DNA from: JAVKSM01 sp039583705
GTDB lineage: Bacteria > Actinomycetota > Actinomycetes > Mycobacteriales > Pseudonocardiaceae
Direction: 5' to 3'
NCBI GenBank assembly: GCA_039583705.1
Contig: JAVKSM010000042.1
Location: 1-24,260 of the forward strand
Length of the DNA: 24,260 nt
In this document: positions 1 through 6,778 of the stretch, one piece after another
How positions within the stretch are numbered: the stretch's first letter is position 1
Layout of the letters: each line of letters opens with the position of its first letter
The notes under the pieces: generated by a model
What the model saw: only the letters and a program-made list of their open reading frames with translations
Database searches by the model: none
What the model was told of the DNA's origin: nothing
Translations under genes and position numbers: made by a program

Positions 1-373
1 CTTCCACACTGGCCGTCTTCTCGCTGACCAGTTCGATGATCGCCATTGGGGCGTTGTCACCCTTGCGCGGCAACGTCTTCACGATGCGGGTGTAGCCGCC
101 GTCGCGGTCGGCGAAGAACGGACCGATGTCGGCGAACAGCCGGTGCACCACATCCTTGTCCCGGATCACCCGCATCACCTGCCGGCGGTTGTGCAGGTCG
201 CCGCGCTTGGCCTTGGTGATGAGGCGCTCGGCGAGCGGCCGCAACCGTTTCGCCTTGGTGTGCGTCGTGGTGATCCGCCCGTGCGTGAACAACGACGTGG
301 CCAGGTTGGCCAGCATGAGCCGCTCGTGCGACGGCGACCCGCCGAGCCGGGGCCCCTTGCTTGGCTGCGGCAT
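1..373 (-). CDS. rplQ: 50S ribosomal protein L17 (partial, 3' end beyond window)
   Basis: Structural protein of the large subunit near the peptide exit tunnel. The ATG at 373 is preceded by a clear GGAGGGAAG ribosome-binding site. The protein begins MPQPSKGPRLGGSPSHERLM and continues with the family's ANLATSLFTHGRITTT and KAKRLRPLAERLIT segments, followed by NRRQVMRVIRDKDVVHRLF. About 124 codons are visible and the frame runs open off the left edge, so the C-terminus, where actinobacterial L17 often carries an acidic or alanine-rich extension, cannot be judged. It starts 31 bp after the rpoA stop and is the usual last gene of the alpha operon. Confidence 0.96.
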   Translation of the reverse strand, partial: MPQPSKGPRLGGSPSHERLMLANLATSLFTHGRITTTHTKAKRLRPLAERLITKAKRGDLHNRRQVMRVIRDKDVVHRLFADIGPFFADRDGGYTRIVKTLPRKGDNAPMAIIELVSEKTASVE

Positions 374-403
374 GCGTCTTCCCTCCGGACAGGTAGGCGG
401 AGC

Positions 404-1465
404 CTACAGTTGCTCGGTCTCGGCGTAGTCCTGGCCGTCATCGTCGACACCGTCGACACCATCGACACCGCCGAGGTCGTACCCGTCGTTCGGGTAGTCG
501 GCGGCGGCGACCGAGGGGTCGAACCCGGGTGGGCTGTCCTTGAGCGACAGACCGAGCCCGGCGAGCTTCATCTTGACCTCGTCGATCGACTTCGCACCGA
601 AGTTGCGGATGTCCAGCAGATCGGCCTCGCTGCGGCTGACCAGCTCGCCGACGGTGTGGATGCCCTCCCGTTTGAGGCAGTTGTAAGAGCGTACCGTGAG
701 GTCGAGATCCTCGATCGGCATCGCGAACGCGGCGATCGTGTCGGCCTCGGCCGGCGACGGCCCGATCTCGATGCCCTCGGCGTCCACGTTCAGCTCACGG
801 GCCAGGCCGAACAGCTCGACCAGCGTCTTGCCGGCCGACGCGATCGCGTCCCGCGGCGTGATCGAGGGCTTGGTCTCGACGTCGAGCACCAGCTTGTCGA
901 AGTCGGTGCGCTGCTCGACCCGGGTGGCCTCGACCTTGTAGGTCACCTTGAGCACCGGCGAGTAGATCGAGTCGACCGGGATCCGGCCGATCTCGGCGCC
1001 GGAGGCCTTGTTCTGAACCGCCGGCACGTACCCGCGGCCCCGCTCGACGACCAGCTCGACCTCGAGCTTGCCCTTGTCGTTCAGCGACGCGACCTGCAGG
1101 TCGGGATTGTGCACCGTCACGCCGGCCGGTGGCACGATGTCACCGGCGGTGACGGTGCCGGGGCCCTGCTTGCGCAGGTACATCGTCACCGGCTCGTCCT
1201 CCTCGGAGCTGACGACCAGCTCCTTGAGGTTGAGGATGATGTCGGTGACGTCCTCCTTGACGCCGGGCACGGTGGTGAACTCGTGCAGCACGCCGTCGAT
1301 GCGGATGCTCGTCACGGCGGCGCCCGGGATGGACGAGAGCAGGGTGCGCCGGAGCGAGTTGCCCAGGGTGTAACCGAAGCCCGGCTCCAACGGCTCGATG
1401 ACGAAACGGGAGCGGGTGTCGCTGACCGTGTCCTCGGTCAGTGACGGTCGCTGAGAGATCAGCAC
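404..1465 (-). CDS. rpoA: DNA-directed RNA polymerase subunit alpha
   Basis: Alpha subunit (353 aa) that scaffolds RNA polymerase assembly and contacts upstream promoter DNA and activators. The GTG at 1465 gives the usual actinobacterial start (M)LISQRPSLTED and has GGAGGAA upstream; the open frame extends to 1534, but those 23 residues are not conserved. The N-terminal assembly domain covers about 1-230, with GYTLGNSLRRTLLSSIPGAA at 31-50. The C-terminal domain covers about 250-310 (SYNCLKREGI, NFGAKSIDEV), and R259 aligns with E. coli R265, the DNA-contact arginine. Residues 311-353 form an acidic tail with a GVDGVDGVDDD repeat that is probably disordered. It lies 91 bp after rpsD. Confidence 0.98.
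   Translation of the reverse strand: MLISQRPSLTEDTVSDTRSRFVIEPLEPGFGYTLGNSLRRTLLSSIPGAAVTSIRIDGVLHEFTTVPGVKEDVTDIILNLKELVVSSEEDEPVTMYLRKQGPGTVTAGDIVPPAGVTVHNPDLQVASLNDKGKLEVELVVERGRGYVPAVQNKASGAEIGRIPVDSIYSPVLKVTYKVEATRVEQRTDFDKLVLDVETKPSITPRDAIASAGKTLVELFGLARELNVDAEGIEIGPSPAEADTIAAFAMPIEDLDLTVRSYNCLKREGIHTVGELVSRSEADLLDIRNFGAKSIDEVKMKLAGLGLSLKDSPPGFDPSVAAADYPNDGYDLGGVDGVDGVDDDGQDYAETEQL
443..469. repeat. Three tandem 9-bp repeats inside the rpoA tail
   Basis: Plus-strand units gtcgacacc, gtcgacacc and atcgacacc lie head to tail. On the coding strand they encode three successive Gly-Val-Asp triplets in the acidic C-terminal tail of RpoA. The 9-bp period keeps the frame, so copy number could vary without disrupting the gene. 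Confidence 0.75.
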
Positions 1466-1556
1466 TGAGGTGTTCCTCCGTTCCAGCCGGCGCCCGCCAT
1501 ATGACGCCGAAAGGGTGGCGACGCCCACCGGCACCGGCCGGCGGACGCGACCGAGC

Positions 1557-2162
1557 TCACTTCGAGTAGAGCTCGACGATCAGTTGCTCCTGCAGCGGGA
1601 CGTCGATCTGCGCCCGCTCCGGGAGCGAGTGGATGAGGATGCGCAGCCGGTCGGGCACGACCTGCATCCAGGCCGGGATCGGGCGGTCGCCGAAGGACTC
1701 CTTGGCGACGATGAACGGCAGCGTGTTCAGCGACGCCGGCTTGACGTCGATGATGTCGTACTGCGCCACCCGCAGGCTCGGGATGTTGACCTTCCGCCCA
1801 TTGACGAGGAAATGCCCGTGGCTGACGAGCTGGCGGGCCTGCCGCCGGGTACGGGCCAAGCCGGCTCGGTAGACGACGTTGTCCAGCCGGGACTCGAGGA
1901 TCTGCAGCAGCACCTCGCCGGTCTTGCCGACCTTGCGCACGGCCTCCTCGTAGTAGCGACGGAACTGCTTCTCCAGCACGCCGTAGGCGAAGCGGGCCTT
2001 CTGCTTCTCCTGGAGCTGGAGCAGGTACTCCGACTCTTTGATCCGGATCCGGCCGTGCTGGCCCGGCGGGTAGGGCCGACGCTCGAACGCCTGGTCGCCA
2101 CCGACGAGGTCGACCTTGAGCCGGCGGGACTTGCGGGTGACGGGGCCAGTGTAGCGAGCCAT
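1557..2162 (-). CDS. rpsD: 30S ribosomal protein S4
   Basis: Primary 16S rRNA binder that starts small-subunit assembly; 201 aa, normal length. It begins MARYTGPVTRKSRRLKVDL and carries the S4 RNA-binding fold at about 90-155 (ESRLDNVVYRAGLARTRRQA, VSHGHFLVNGRKVNIPS). There is no cysteine in the N-terminal region, so this is the zinc-free form. It starts at an ATG 12 bp after rpsK, with a G-rich GGGGGCAGG upstream. Its position between rpsK and rpoA matches mycobacteria and Frankia-like actinomycetes, whereas Streptomyces keeps rpsD elsewhere. In E. coli S4 represses translation of its own operon. Confidence 0.98.
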   Translation of the reverse strand: MARYTGPVTRKSRRLKVDLVGGDQAFERRPYPPGQHGRIRIKESEYLLQLQEKQKARFAYGVLEKQFRRYYEEAVRKVGKTGEVLLQILESRLDNVVYRAGLARTRRQARQLVSHGHFLVNGRKVNIPSLRVAQYDIIDVKPASLNTLPFIVAKESFGDRPIPAWMQVVPDRLRILIHSLPERAQIDVPLQEQLIVELYSK

Positions 2163-2174
2163 GTGCCTGCCCCC

Positions 2175-2582
2175 TCAGACCCGGCGCCGCTTGGGCGGGC
2201 GGCAGCCGTTGTGCGGCTGCGGGGTGACATCGGAGATCGTGCCGACCTCCAGGCCAGCGGCCTGCAGCGAGCGGATCGCGGTCTCCCGGCCCGAGCCTGG
2301 GCCCTTGACGAACACGTCGACCTTGCGCATGCCGTGCTCCTGGGCCTTGCGGGCGGCGTTCTCGGCGGCCATCTGGGCGGCGAACGGGGTGGACTTGCGG
2401 GAGCCCTTGAACCCGACGTGCCCTGCCGACGCCCAGCTGATCACGTTCCCGGACGGGTCGCTGATCGAGACGATGGTGTTGTTGAAGGTGCTCTTGATGT
2501 GTGCGTGACCGTGCGCGACGTTCTTCTTCTCCTTGCGCCGGACCTTCTTGGTGGCGGCGGCGGTGCGGGACCTGGGGGGCAT
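2175..2582 (-). CDS. rpsK: 30S ribosomal protein S11
   Basis: Platform protein of the small subunit that contacts mRNA and 16S rRNA near the E site; 135 aa. It begins MPPRSRTAAATKKVRRKEKK, then GHAHIKSTFNNTIVSISD at about 25-42 and the conserved GPGSGRETAIRSLQAAGLEV and DVTPQPHNGCRPPKRRRV near the C-terminus. The ATG at 2582 has only a distant GAGAGG about 12 nt upstream, so the ribosome-binding site is weak. It follows rpsM by 57 bp and precedes rpsD by 12 bp. Confidence 0.98.
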   Translation of the reverse strand: MPPRSRTAAATKKVRRKEKKNVAHGHAHIKSTFNNTIVSISDPSGNVISWASAGHVGFKGSRKSTPFAAQMAAENAARKAQEHGMRKVDVFVKGPGSGRETAIRSLQAAGLEVGTISDVTPQPHNGCRPPKRRRV

Positions 2583-2639
2583 GTGTCGGTGGGACCTCTC
2601 GATGCAGACGCGGGGGTACGGAGCTCGTTTCTCAGGCCG

Positions 2640-3020
2640 TTACTTCTTGCCGGCCTTCTTCTTGCCGGCGACCGTTTTCCTCGGCCCCTTGCGGGAACGG
2701 GCGTTGGTCTTGGTCCGCTGGCCGCGCACGGGCAGGCCGCGACGGTGGCGCAGCCCCTGGTAACAGCCGATCTCGATCTTCCGGCGGATGTCGGCCTGGA
2801 CCTCCCTGCGGAGGTCGCCCTCGACGCGGAAGTTGTCCTCGATGTAGTCCCGCAGCTTGCTGACGTCGTCGTCGCTGAGATCCCTCGACCGCAGGTCCGG
2901 GGAGATCCCGGTGGCGGAGAGGGCCTGCAGCGAGCGGCGACGGCCGATGCCGTAGATGTAGGTCAGCGCGATCTCCATCCGCTTGTCGCGGGGGAGGTCG
3001 ACGCCGGCGAGTCGTGCCAT
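2640..3020 (-). CDS. rpsM: 30S ribosomal protein S13
   Basis: Head protein of the small subunit whose C-terminal tail reaches the P-site tRNA and whose body bridges to the large subunit; 126 aa. It begins MARLAGVDLPRDKRMEIALT, followed by YIYGIGRRRS, the RGLPVRGQRTKTNARSRKG core at about 94-112, and a lysine-rich tail ending KKKAGKK. The ATG at 3020 has an excellent AAGGAG at a spacing of about 8 nt. Upstream is an unusually long 202-bp gap to rpmJ that holds four stem-loops and a tandem repeat, suggesting control at the leader of this gene. Confidence 0.98.
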   Translation of the reverse strand: MARLAGVDLPRDKRMEIALTYIYGIGRRRSLQALSATGISPDLRSRDLSDDDVSKLRDYIEDNFRVEGDLRREVQADIRRKIEIGCYQGLRHRRGLPVRGQRTKTNARSRKGPRKTVAGKKKAGKK

Positions 3021-3036
3021 GCGGGGTCTCCTTCTC

Positions 3037-3130
3037 CTGGGAGGTCTGCTCCCAGCCCGTCCCGGGTACGACTCGGCTGACCCGGGCCCCGGCCTCCTTC
3101 CGGGGATGAGCCGCCCGATCGTGCGGCGGC
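3037..3130 (-). promoter_or_regulatory. Four consecutive stem-loops in the rpsM leader
   Basis: In transcript order the perfect stems are: 3125-3130 with 3110-3115 (6 bp, 9-nt loop); 3100-3105 with 3087-3092 (6 bp, 7-nt loop AAGGAGG in the RNA sense); 3080-3086 with 3061-3067 (7 bp, 12-nt loop); and 3049-3055 with 3037-3043 (7 bp, 5-nt loop). The last ends only a few nucleotides before the rpsM ribosome-binding site. The pairings are read directly. A role as attenuator, ribosomal-protein binding site or processing site is inference, and short GC stems do arise by chance in such DNA. Confidence 0.45.
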
Positions 3131-3147
3131 AGGTGCTGGGAGGCTGG

Positions 3148-3189
3148 TGTCGTCACATGTCTGTCGTCAGGTGTCTGTCGTCACGGATC
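3148..3189. repeat. Three 14-bp tandem repeats between rpmJ and rpsM
   Basis: Plus-strand units are TGTCGTCACATGTC (3148-3161), TGTCGTCAGGTGTC (3162-3175) and TGTCGTCACGGATC (3176-3189). The first eight bases, TGTCGTCA, are identical in all three and the rest diverges. A 14-bp period is not a multiple of three and the stretch is non-coding. It could be a regulatory array or the result of replication slippage. Confidence 0.8.
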
Positions 3190-3222
3190 CTCACGCCACC
3201 GGCGTCGTCGAGGGTGCGGCGA

Positions 3223-3336
3223 TCAACCTTGACGCTGCTTGTGACGCAGGTTCTCGCAGATCACCATGACCCGCCCGTGACGGCGGATCACCTTGCACTT
3301 GTCACAGATCTTCTTGACGCTGGGCTGAACCTTCAC
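3223..3336 (-). CDS. rpmJ: 50S ribosomal protein L36 (zinc-binding form)
   Basis: Smallest large-subunit protein; 37 aa, the canonical length. The translation begins (M)KVQPSVKKICDKCKVIRRH and ends ENLRHKQRQG. C11, C14, C27 and H32 are the family's zinc ligands, so this is the C+ form used when zinc is sufficient. The GTG at 3336 has AGGAAG upstream. It begins 21 bp after the infA stop, the standard actinobacterial infA-rpmJ pairing. No cysteine-free L36 paralogue is in the window. Confidence 0.97.
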   Translation of the reverse strand: MKVQPSVKKICDKCKVIRRHGRVMVICENLRHKQRQG

Positions 3337-3357
3337 CGCTGGCTCTTCCTGGTCCGA

Positions 3358-3579
3358 TCACTTGTAGCGGTAGACGATGCGGCCTCGGGACAGGTCGTAG
3401 GGCGAGAGCTCGACGACCACCCGGTCCTCCGGGAGGATGCGAATGTAGTGCTGCCGCATCTTGCCGCTGATGTGAGCCAGGACCCGGTGGCCGTTCTCCA
3501 ACTCGACCCGGAACATCGCGTTGGGCAGTGGTTCCACCACTCGTCCCTCGACCTCGATCGCTCCGTCCTTCTTTGCCAT
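3358..3579 (-). CDS. infA: Translation initiation factor IF-1
   Basis: Binds the A site of the 30S subunit during initiation and modulates IF-2 and IF-3. It has 73 aa, a single S1-like OB fold, starting MAKKDGAIEVEGRVVEPLPN and containing MFRVELENGHRVLAHISGKM, IRILPEDRVVVELSPYDL and the C-terminal SRGRIVYRYK. The open frame extends upstream to 3645, but the ATG at 3579 gives the family start. GGAGGAC lies immediately before it, a tight spacing. It is the first gene of the alpha operon here, and a 249-bp gap separates it from pntB, where its own promoter should lie. Confidence 0.98.
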   Translation of the reverse strand: MAKKDGAIEVEGRVVEPLPNAMFRVELENGHRVLAHISGKMRQHYIRILPEDRVVVELSPYDLSRGRIVYRYK

Positions 3580-3711
3580 GTCCTCCGCGTTCCGTCGGTA
3601 TCTCCTTGCTGGGGCGCCGACCTCGGGTGACGGCGACCCGGACACGCGGGGAACCGGACCGGAAGTGCGGGAGGCACGACAGGACCGGCGCGATGCGCGC
3701 GCCAGGCCCCC

Positions 3712-3743
3712 AGCTTACGCCCGCAGCTGGCACGATCCCACAA
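3712..3743 (-). promoter_or_regulatory. Candidate promoter for the infA operon
   Basis: On the minus strand TAAGCT (3717-3712) fits the TANNNT -10 pattern of vegetative sigma factors. A TTGTGG -35-like hexamer lies at 3743-3738, but the 20-bp spacer is longer than ideal. It sits in the pntB-infA gap about 135 bp before the infA start, downstream of hairpins that could end pnt transcription. Location favours it; sequence alone is weak. Confidence 0.28.
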
Positions 3744-3755
3744 CGGGGCCGCTCG

Positions 3756-3807
3756 CCGGCGCTCGGGCCGCCGGTTGCCCGGGCGCCGACCCACCGCTCG
3801 CCCGGGC
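3756..3807 (-). terminator. Candidate terminator downstream of pntB
   Basis: Two hairpins begin about 21 nt after the pntB stop. The first pairs GCCCGGGC at 3800-3807 with GCCCGGGC at 3777-3784 (8 bp, 15-nt loop; each arm is also self-complementary). The second pairs 3769-3774 with 3756-3761 (6 bp, 7-nt loop). There is no U-tract, which is common for actinobacterial terminators but makes the call uncertain. Confidence 0.4.
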
Positions 3808-3828
3808 CGACCCCGCCGGACGCTCGGG

Positions 3829-5214
3829 CTAGAGGGCCTTGAGCTCCTCGGTGACCTGCTGCACGGAGCTCTTGGCGTCGCCGAAGAGCATGGCCGTCTT
3901 CGGGTCGTGGTAGAGCGGGTTCTCGACGCCGGCGAAGCCGGTGTTCATCGACCGCTTGAGCACGATGACGGACTTGCCCTGGTCGACGTTGAGGATCGGC
4001 ATGCCGTGGATCGGCGAGCTCGGATCGCTGCGCGCCGCCGGGTTGGTGACGTCGTTGGCGCCGATGACCAGGACGAGGTCGGTGCGGGCGAACTCGTCGT
4101 TGATCTCGTCCATCTCCTTGAGCTGGTCGTAGGGCACGTCCGCCTCGGCGAGCAGCACGTTCATGTGGCCCGGCATCCGGCCCGCGACCGGGTGGATGGC
4201 GTACTTGACCTCCACACCCTTGGACTCCAGCACCTTGGCCATGTCCTTGACGGCGTGCTGGGCCTGGGCGACCGCCATGCCGTAGCCGGGCACGACGACG
4301 ACCTGGTTGGCGTAGGCCATCTGAACCGCCGCGTCGGCCGCACTGGTCTCCCGGACCGGCCGCTCGCCGTCCTCGCCGCGAGCGGCCGTGGCCGCGCCGC
4401 CGCCGAAGCCGCCAGCCACGATCGCCGGTATCGAGCGGTTCATGGCCTTGGCCATGAGGTTGGTGAGGATCGAGCCGGAGGCGCCGACGATCATGCCAGC
4501 AACGATCATGGCAGTGTTGCCCAGCGCCAGACCGGCCGCCGCCGCCGAGAGCCCGGTGAGCGCGTTGAGCAGTGAGATCACGACCGGCATGTCCGCGCCG
4601 CCGATGGGCAGCACCACCATGACGCCGAGCGCCGCCGCGAACAGCAGCGTCCCGATGATGAGGAGTTGGGCGCCGCCGCCGAGGCCGATCGTGACCGCGC
4701 AGGCCAGCGCCCCGGCCAGCAGCGCGAGGTTGAGCACCTGCTGCGCCCGGCCGAGGCTCACCGGGCGACCGGAGATGAGCTGCTGCAGCTTCCCGAACGC
4801 GACCAACGATCCCCAGAACGACACCGAGCCTGCGATCGCGCCGAACAGCGAGGCAACCATGACGTAGCGGGGGTCGGCCGCGTAGCCGTCGCTGGTGCGG
4901 AACTCCACCCAGGCGATGAGCGCCACCGCGCCGCCACCGACGCCGTTGAACAGCGCCACCATCTGCGGCATCGCGGTCATCTTCACCCGCCGGGCGGCCG
5001 GCACGCCCAGCAGCGTGCCGATGACGACACCCAGCACGATCAGCGTCCAGTTCCCGACGCCCGGTGTGAGCAGCACGGCCGCGACCGCGATCGCCATGCC
5101 GAGGGCCGCGATGAGGTTGCCCCGGACGGCCGTCCGCGGTCCGGTCAACCCCATGAGGCCGTAGATGAACAACGCGAAGGCCGCGATGTAGAGGGCCGTG
5201 ACGACGGTTGTCAC
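3829..5214 (-). CDS. pntB: NAD(P) transhydrogenase subunit beta (membrane domain plus NADP-binding domain III)
   Basis: Beta subunit of the proton-translocating transhydrogenase, which couples proton re-entry to hydride transfer from NADH to NADP+; 461 aa, normal length. Residues 1-270 are mostly hydrophobic membrane helices with the conserved KMTAMPQMVALFNGVGGGA at 78-96 and the LPIGGADMPVVISLLNALTG loop. Domain III follows a short polar linker at about 279-292 and shows VVVPGYGMAVAQAQHAVKDM, GRMPGHMNVLLAEADVPYD, GANDVTNPAA and FGDAK. The GTG start overlaps the pntAB stop as GTGA. Its position between map and infA is unusual, although base composition and overlaps resemble its neighbours. 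Confidence 0.97.
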   Translation of the reverse strand: MTTVVTALYIAAFALFIYGLMGLTGPRTAVRGNLIAALGMAIAVAAVLLTPGVGNWTLIVLGVVIGTLLGVPAARRVKMTAMPQMVALFNGVGGGAVALIAWVEFRTSDGYAADPRYVMVASLFGAIAGSVSFWGSLVAFGKLQQLISGRPVSLGRAQQVLNLALLAGALACAVTIGLGGGAQLLIIGTLLFAAALGVMVVLPIGGADMPVVISLLNALTGLSAAAAGLALGNTAMIVAGMIVGASGSILTNLMAKAMNRSIPAIVAGGFGGGAATAARGEDGERPVRETSAADAAVQMAYANQVVVVPGYGMAVAQAQHAVKDMAKVLESKGVEVKYAIHPVAGRMPGHMNVLLAEADVPYDQLKEMDEINDEFARTDLVLVIGANDVTNPAARSDPSSPIHGMPILNVDQGKSVIVLKRSMNTGFAGVENPLYHDPKTAMLFGDAKSSVQQVTEELKAL

Positions 5215-5576
5215 GGGCCGGTCCCCTTCTTCCGCCCCTTGCCCTTGAACATCCCCAGCATCCGGTCGGTGACCAGGAAGCCGCCGACGATGTTGATCGT
5301 GCCGAATGCGATCGCGATCACGAGAAGGATCTTGTCCAGCACCCCGCTGGCCGCGATCCCCAGCAGGACGATCCCGCCGAGCAGGACGATGCCGTGGATG
5401 GCGTTGGTGCCCGACATGAGCGGGGTGTGCAGGGTGTTCGGTACTTTCGAGATCACCGCGAAGCCGACGAAGCCGGCGAGCACGAGGATCGCCAGGTTGG
5501 CCAGCAGGATGGTCGTCGACCCACTGCCGGAGACCGGCGCGGCATGCCCCACCAGGCTCGTCACCACGACCGTCAC
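5211..5576 (-). CDS. pntAB: NAD(P) transhydrogenase subunit alpha part 2 (membrane domain)
   Basis: Small membrane subunit (121 aa) that supplies helices of the proton channel in three-gene transhydrogenases. Three hydrophobic segments are visible at about 22-44, 61-79 and 82-103. The family signature KVPNTLHTPLMSGTNAIHGI lies at 44-63, and the C-terminus is a lysine-rich cytosolic tail ending GKGRKKGTGP. The GTG start overlaps the pntAA stop (GTGA), and its own stop overlaps the pntB GTG in the same way, so the three subunits are probably translationally coupled to fix stoichiometry. Confidence 0.96.
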   Translation of the reverse strand: MTVVVTSLVGHAAPVSGSGSTTILLANLAILVLAGFVGFAVISKVPNTLHTPLMSGTNAIHGIVLLGGIVLLGIAASGVLDKILLVIAIAFGTINIVGGFLVTDRMLGMFKGKGRKKGTGP

Positions 5577-6679
5577 TGTGTTCCCTCCCGGCGCGTCACG
5601 CAGGAGCGGGCCAGCACCTCGTCGTCCCAGTCCGGCGCGAGGCGGCCCTCCTCGTCGAGCATCAGCTCCAGCAGTGCCGAGACGTTACGGGCATAGAGCT
5701 CGCTGGCGTGTTCGGGCATCGTCGCCGGCAGGTTCAGCGGCGAAGCGATCGTGACGTCGTGGCGCACGACGACCTCACCCGGCTCGGTGAGCTCGCAGTT
5801 GCCGCCGGCCTCACCGGCCAGGTCGACGACCACGCTGCCCGGCCGCATGCCCTTGACCGCCTCGGCGGTCACCAGGGTGGGGGCCTTTCGGCCGGGCACG
5901 AGCGCCGTGGTGATCACTACGTCGAAGCCGGTGATCGCCTCGGTGAGCCGCTGCTGCTGCTCGGCCCGCTCCTGCTCGGACAACTCGCGGGCGTAGCCAC
6001 CCTCGCCCGCGGCCTCGATACCCAGGTCCAACCATTGCGCGCCCAGTGAACGGACCTGGTCGGCCACCTCGGGTCGGACGTCGTAGCCGGTGGTGCGGGC
6101 ACCGAGGCGCTTGGCGGTGGCGAGGGCCTGCAACCCGGCGACGCCGACCCCGAGGACGAGGGCGGTCGCGGGCTTCACGGTGCCGGCGGCGGTGGTGAGC
6201 ATGGGGAAGAACCGGGTGGAGCGCTCGGCGGCGAGCAGTACCGCCTTGTACCCGGTGACGTTGGCCTGGGAGGACAGCGCGTCCATCGACTGGGCGCGGG
6301 AGATCCGGGGGATCGCCTCCATGGCGAATGCGGTCACGTCTGCCTCCCGCAGCGCGGTGGTCGTCTCCGGGGCGGTCAGTGGGGCGAGGAAGCCGATGTA
6401 GAAACCGCCGCGGCGCAGCCGGCCGACCTCCTCCTCGCTCGGCGGTCCGACCTTGACGACGACGTCGGCGTCCCACGGGTCGCCGATGCTCGCGCCGGCC
6501 TCGGTGTAGAGCTCGTCGGGCATCAGCGCGCCGACACCCGCTCCGGGCTCGACGACGACGTCCACCCCACGGTCGGTCAGCTTCTTGACGGCCTTGGGCA
6601 CCAGCGCCACGCGGCGCTCGCCCTCCCGGGTCTCCCGCGGCACGCCGACGCGGGTGGATCCACTCATACTGCGCAGCAT
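5573..6679 (-). CDS. pntAA: NAD(P) transhydrogenase subunit alpha part 1 (NAD-binding domain I)
   Basis: Soluble NAD(H)-binding subunit (368 aa). It opens with TRVGVPRETREGERRVALVP, then ISRAQSMDALSSQANVTGYK at 126-145, the Rossmann motif LGVGVAGLQALATAKRLGA at 176-194 with D200 closing the beta strand that binds the ribose, and DLAGEAGGNCELTEP near 287. The alanine dehydrogenase family is related, but the adjacent pntAB and pntB settle the identity. The start is ambiguous: ATG at 6679 has a weak GGGGA 9 nt upstream, while ATG at 6667 would give MSGSTRVGVP without a ribosome-binding site. The gap to map is 99 bp, so it may have its own promoter. Confidence 0.95.
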   Translation of the reverse strand: MLRSMSGSTRVGVPRETREGERRVALVPKAVKKLTDRGVDVVVEPGAGVGALMPDELYTEAGASIGDPWDADVVVKVGPPSEEEVGRLRRGGFYIGFLAPLTAPETTTALREADVTAFAMEAIPRISRAQSMDALSSQANVTGYKAVLLAAERSTRFFPMLTTAAGTVKPATALVLGVGVAGLQALATAKRLGARTTGYDVRPEVADQVRSLGAQWLDLGIEAAGEGGYARELSEQERAEQQQRLTEAITGFDVVITTALVPGRKAPTLVTAEAVKGMRPGSVVVDLAGEAGGNCELTEPGEVVVRHDVTIASPLNLPATMPEHASELYARNVSALLELMLDEEGRLAPDWDDEVLARSCVTRREGTQ

Positions 6680-6778
6680 CGGGCATGGTCCCCGTCACCG
6701 CTAGGGCGGGGTGGCCCGTCACACGCCACGGCTCCCGAAGCCCGCAGGTCGAGCCGCCCTCACGCGGTCGACGACGCG

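Noticed and set aside
1466..1534. A 23-residue N-terminal extension of RpoA
   Set aside because: The family starts at (M)LISQRP, and the GTG at 1465 has a good ribosome-binding site.
143..3080. Long plus-strand open frames opposite rpoA, rpsD, rpsK and rpsM
   Set aside because: They span several real genes and their gaps on the other strand, with shadow-type composition and no ribosome-binding sites.
3148..3189. A CRISPR array, because of repeated units
   Set aside because: The units are 14 bp, directly abutting, without spacers, and no cas genes are present.
3829..6679. Recent horizontal transfer of the pnt genes
   Set aside because: GC content, GTG starts and GTGA overlaps resemble the neighbours, and there are no integrase, transposase or flanking repeats. 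Old transfer cannot be excluded.
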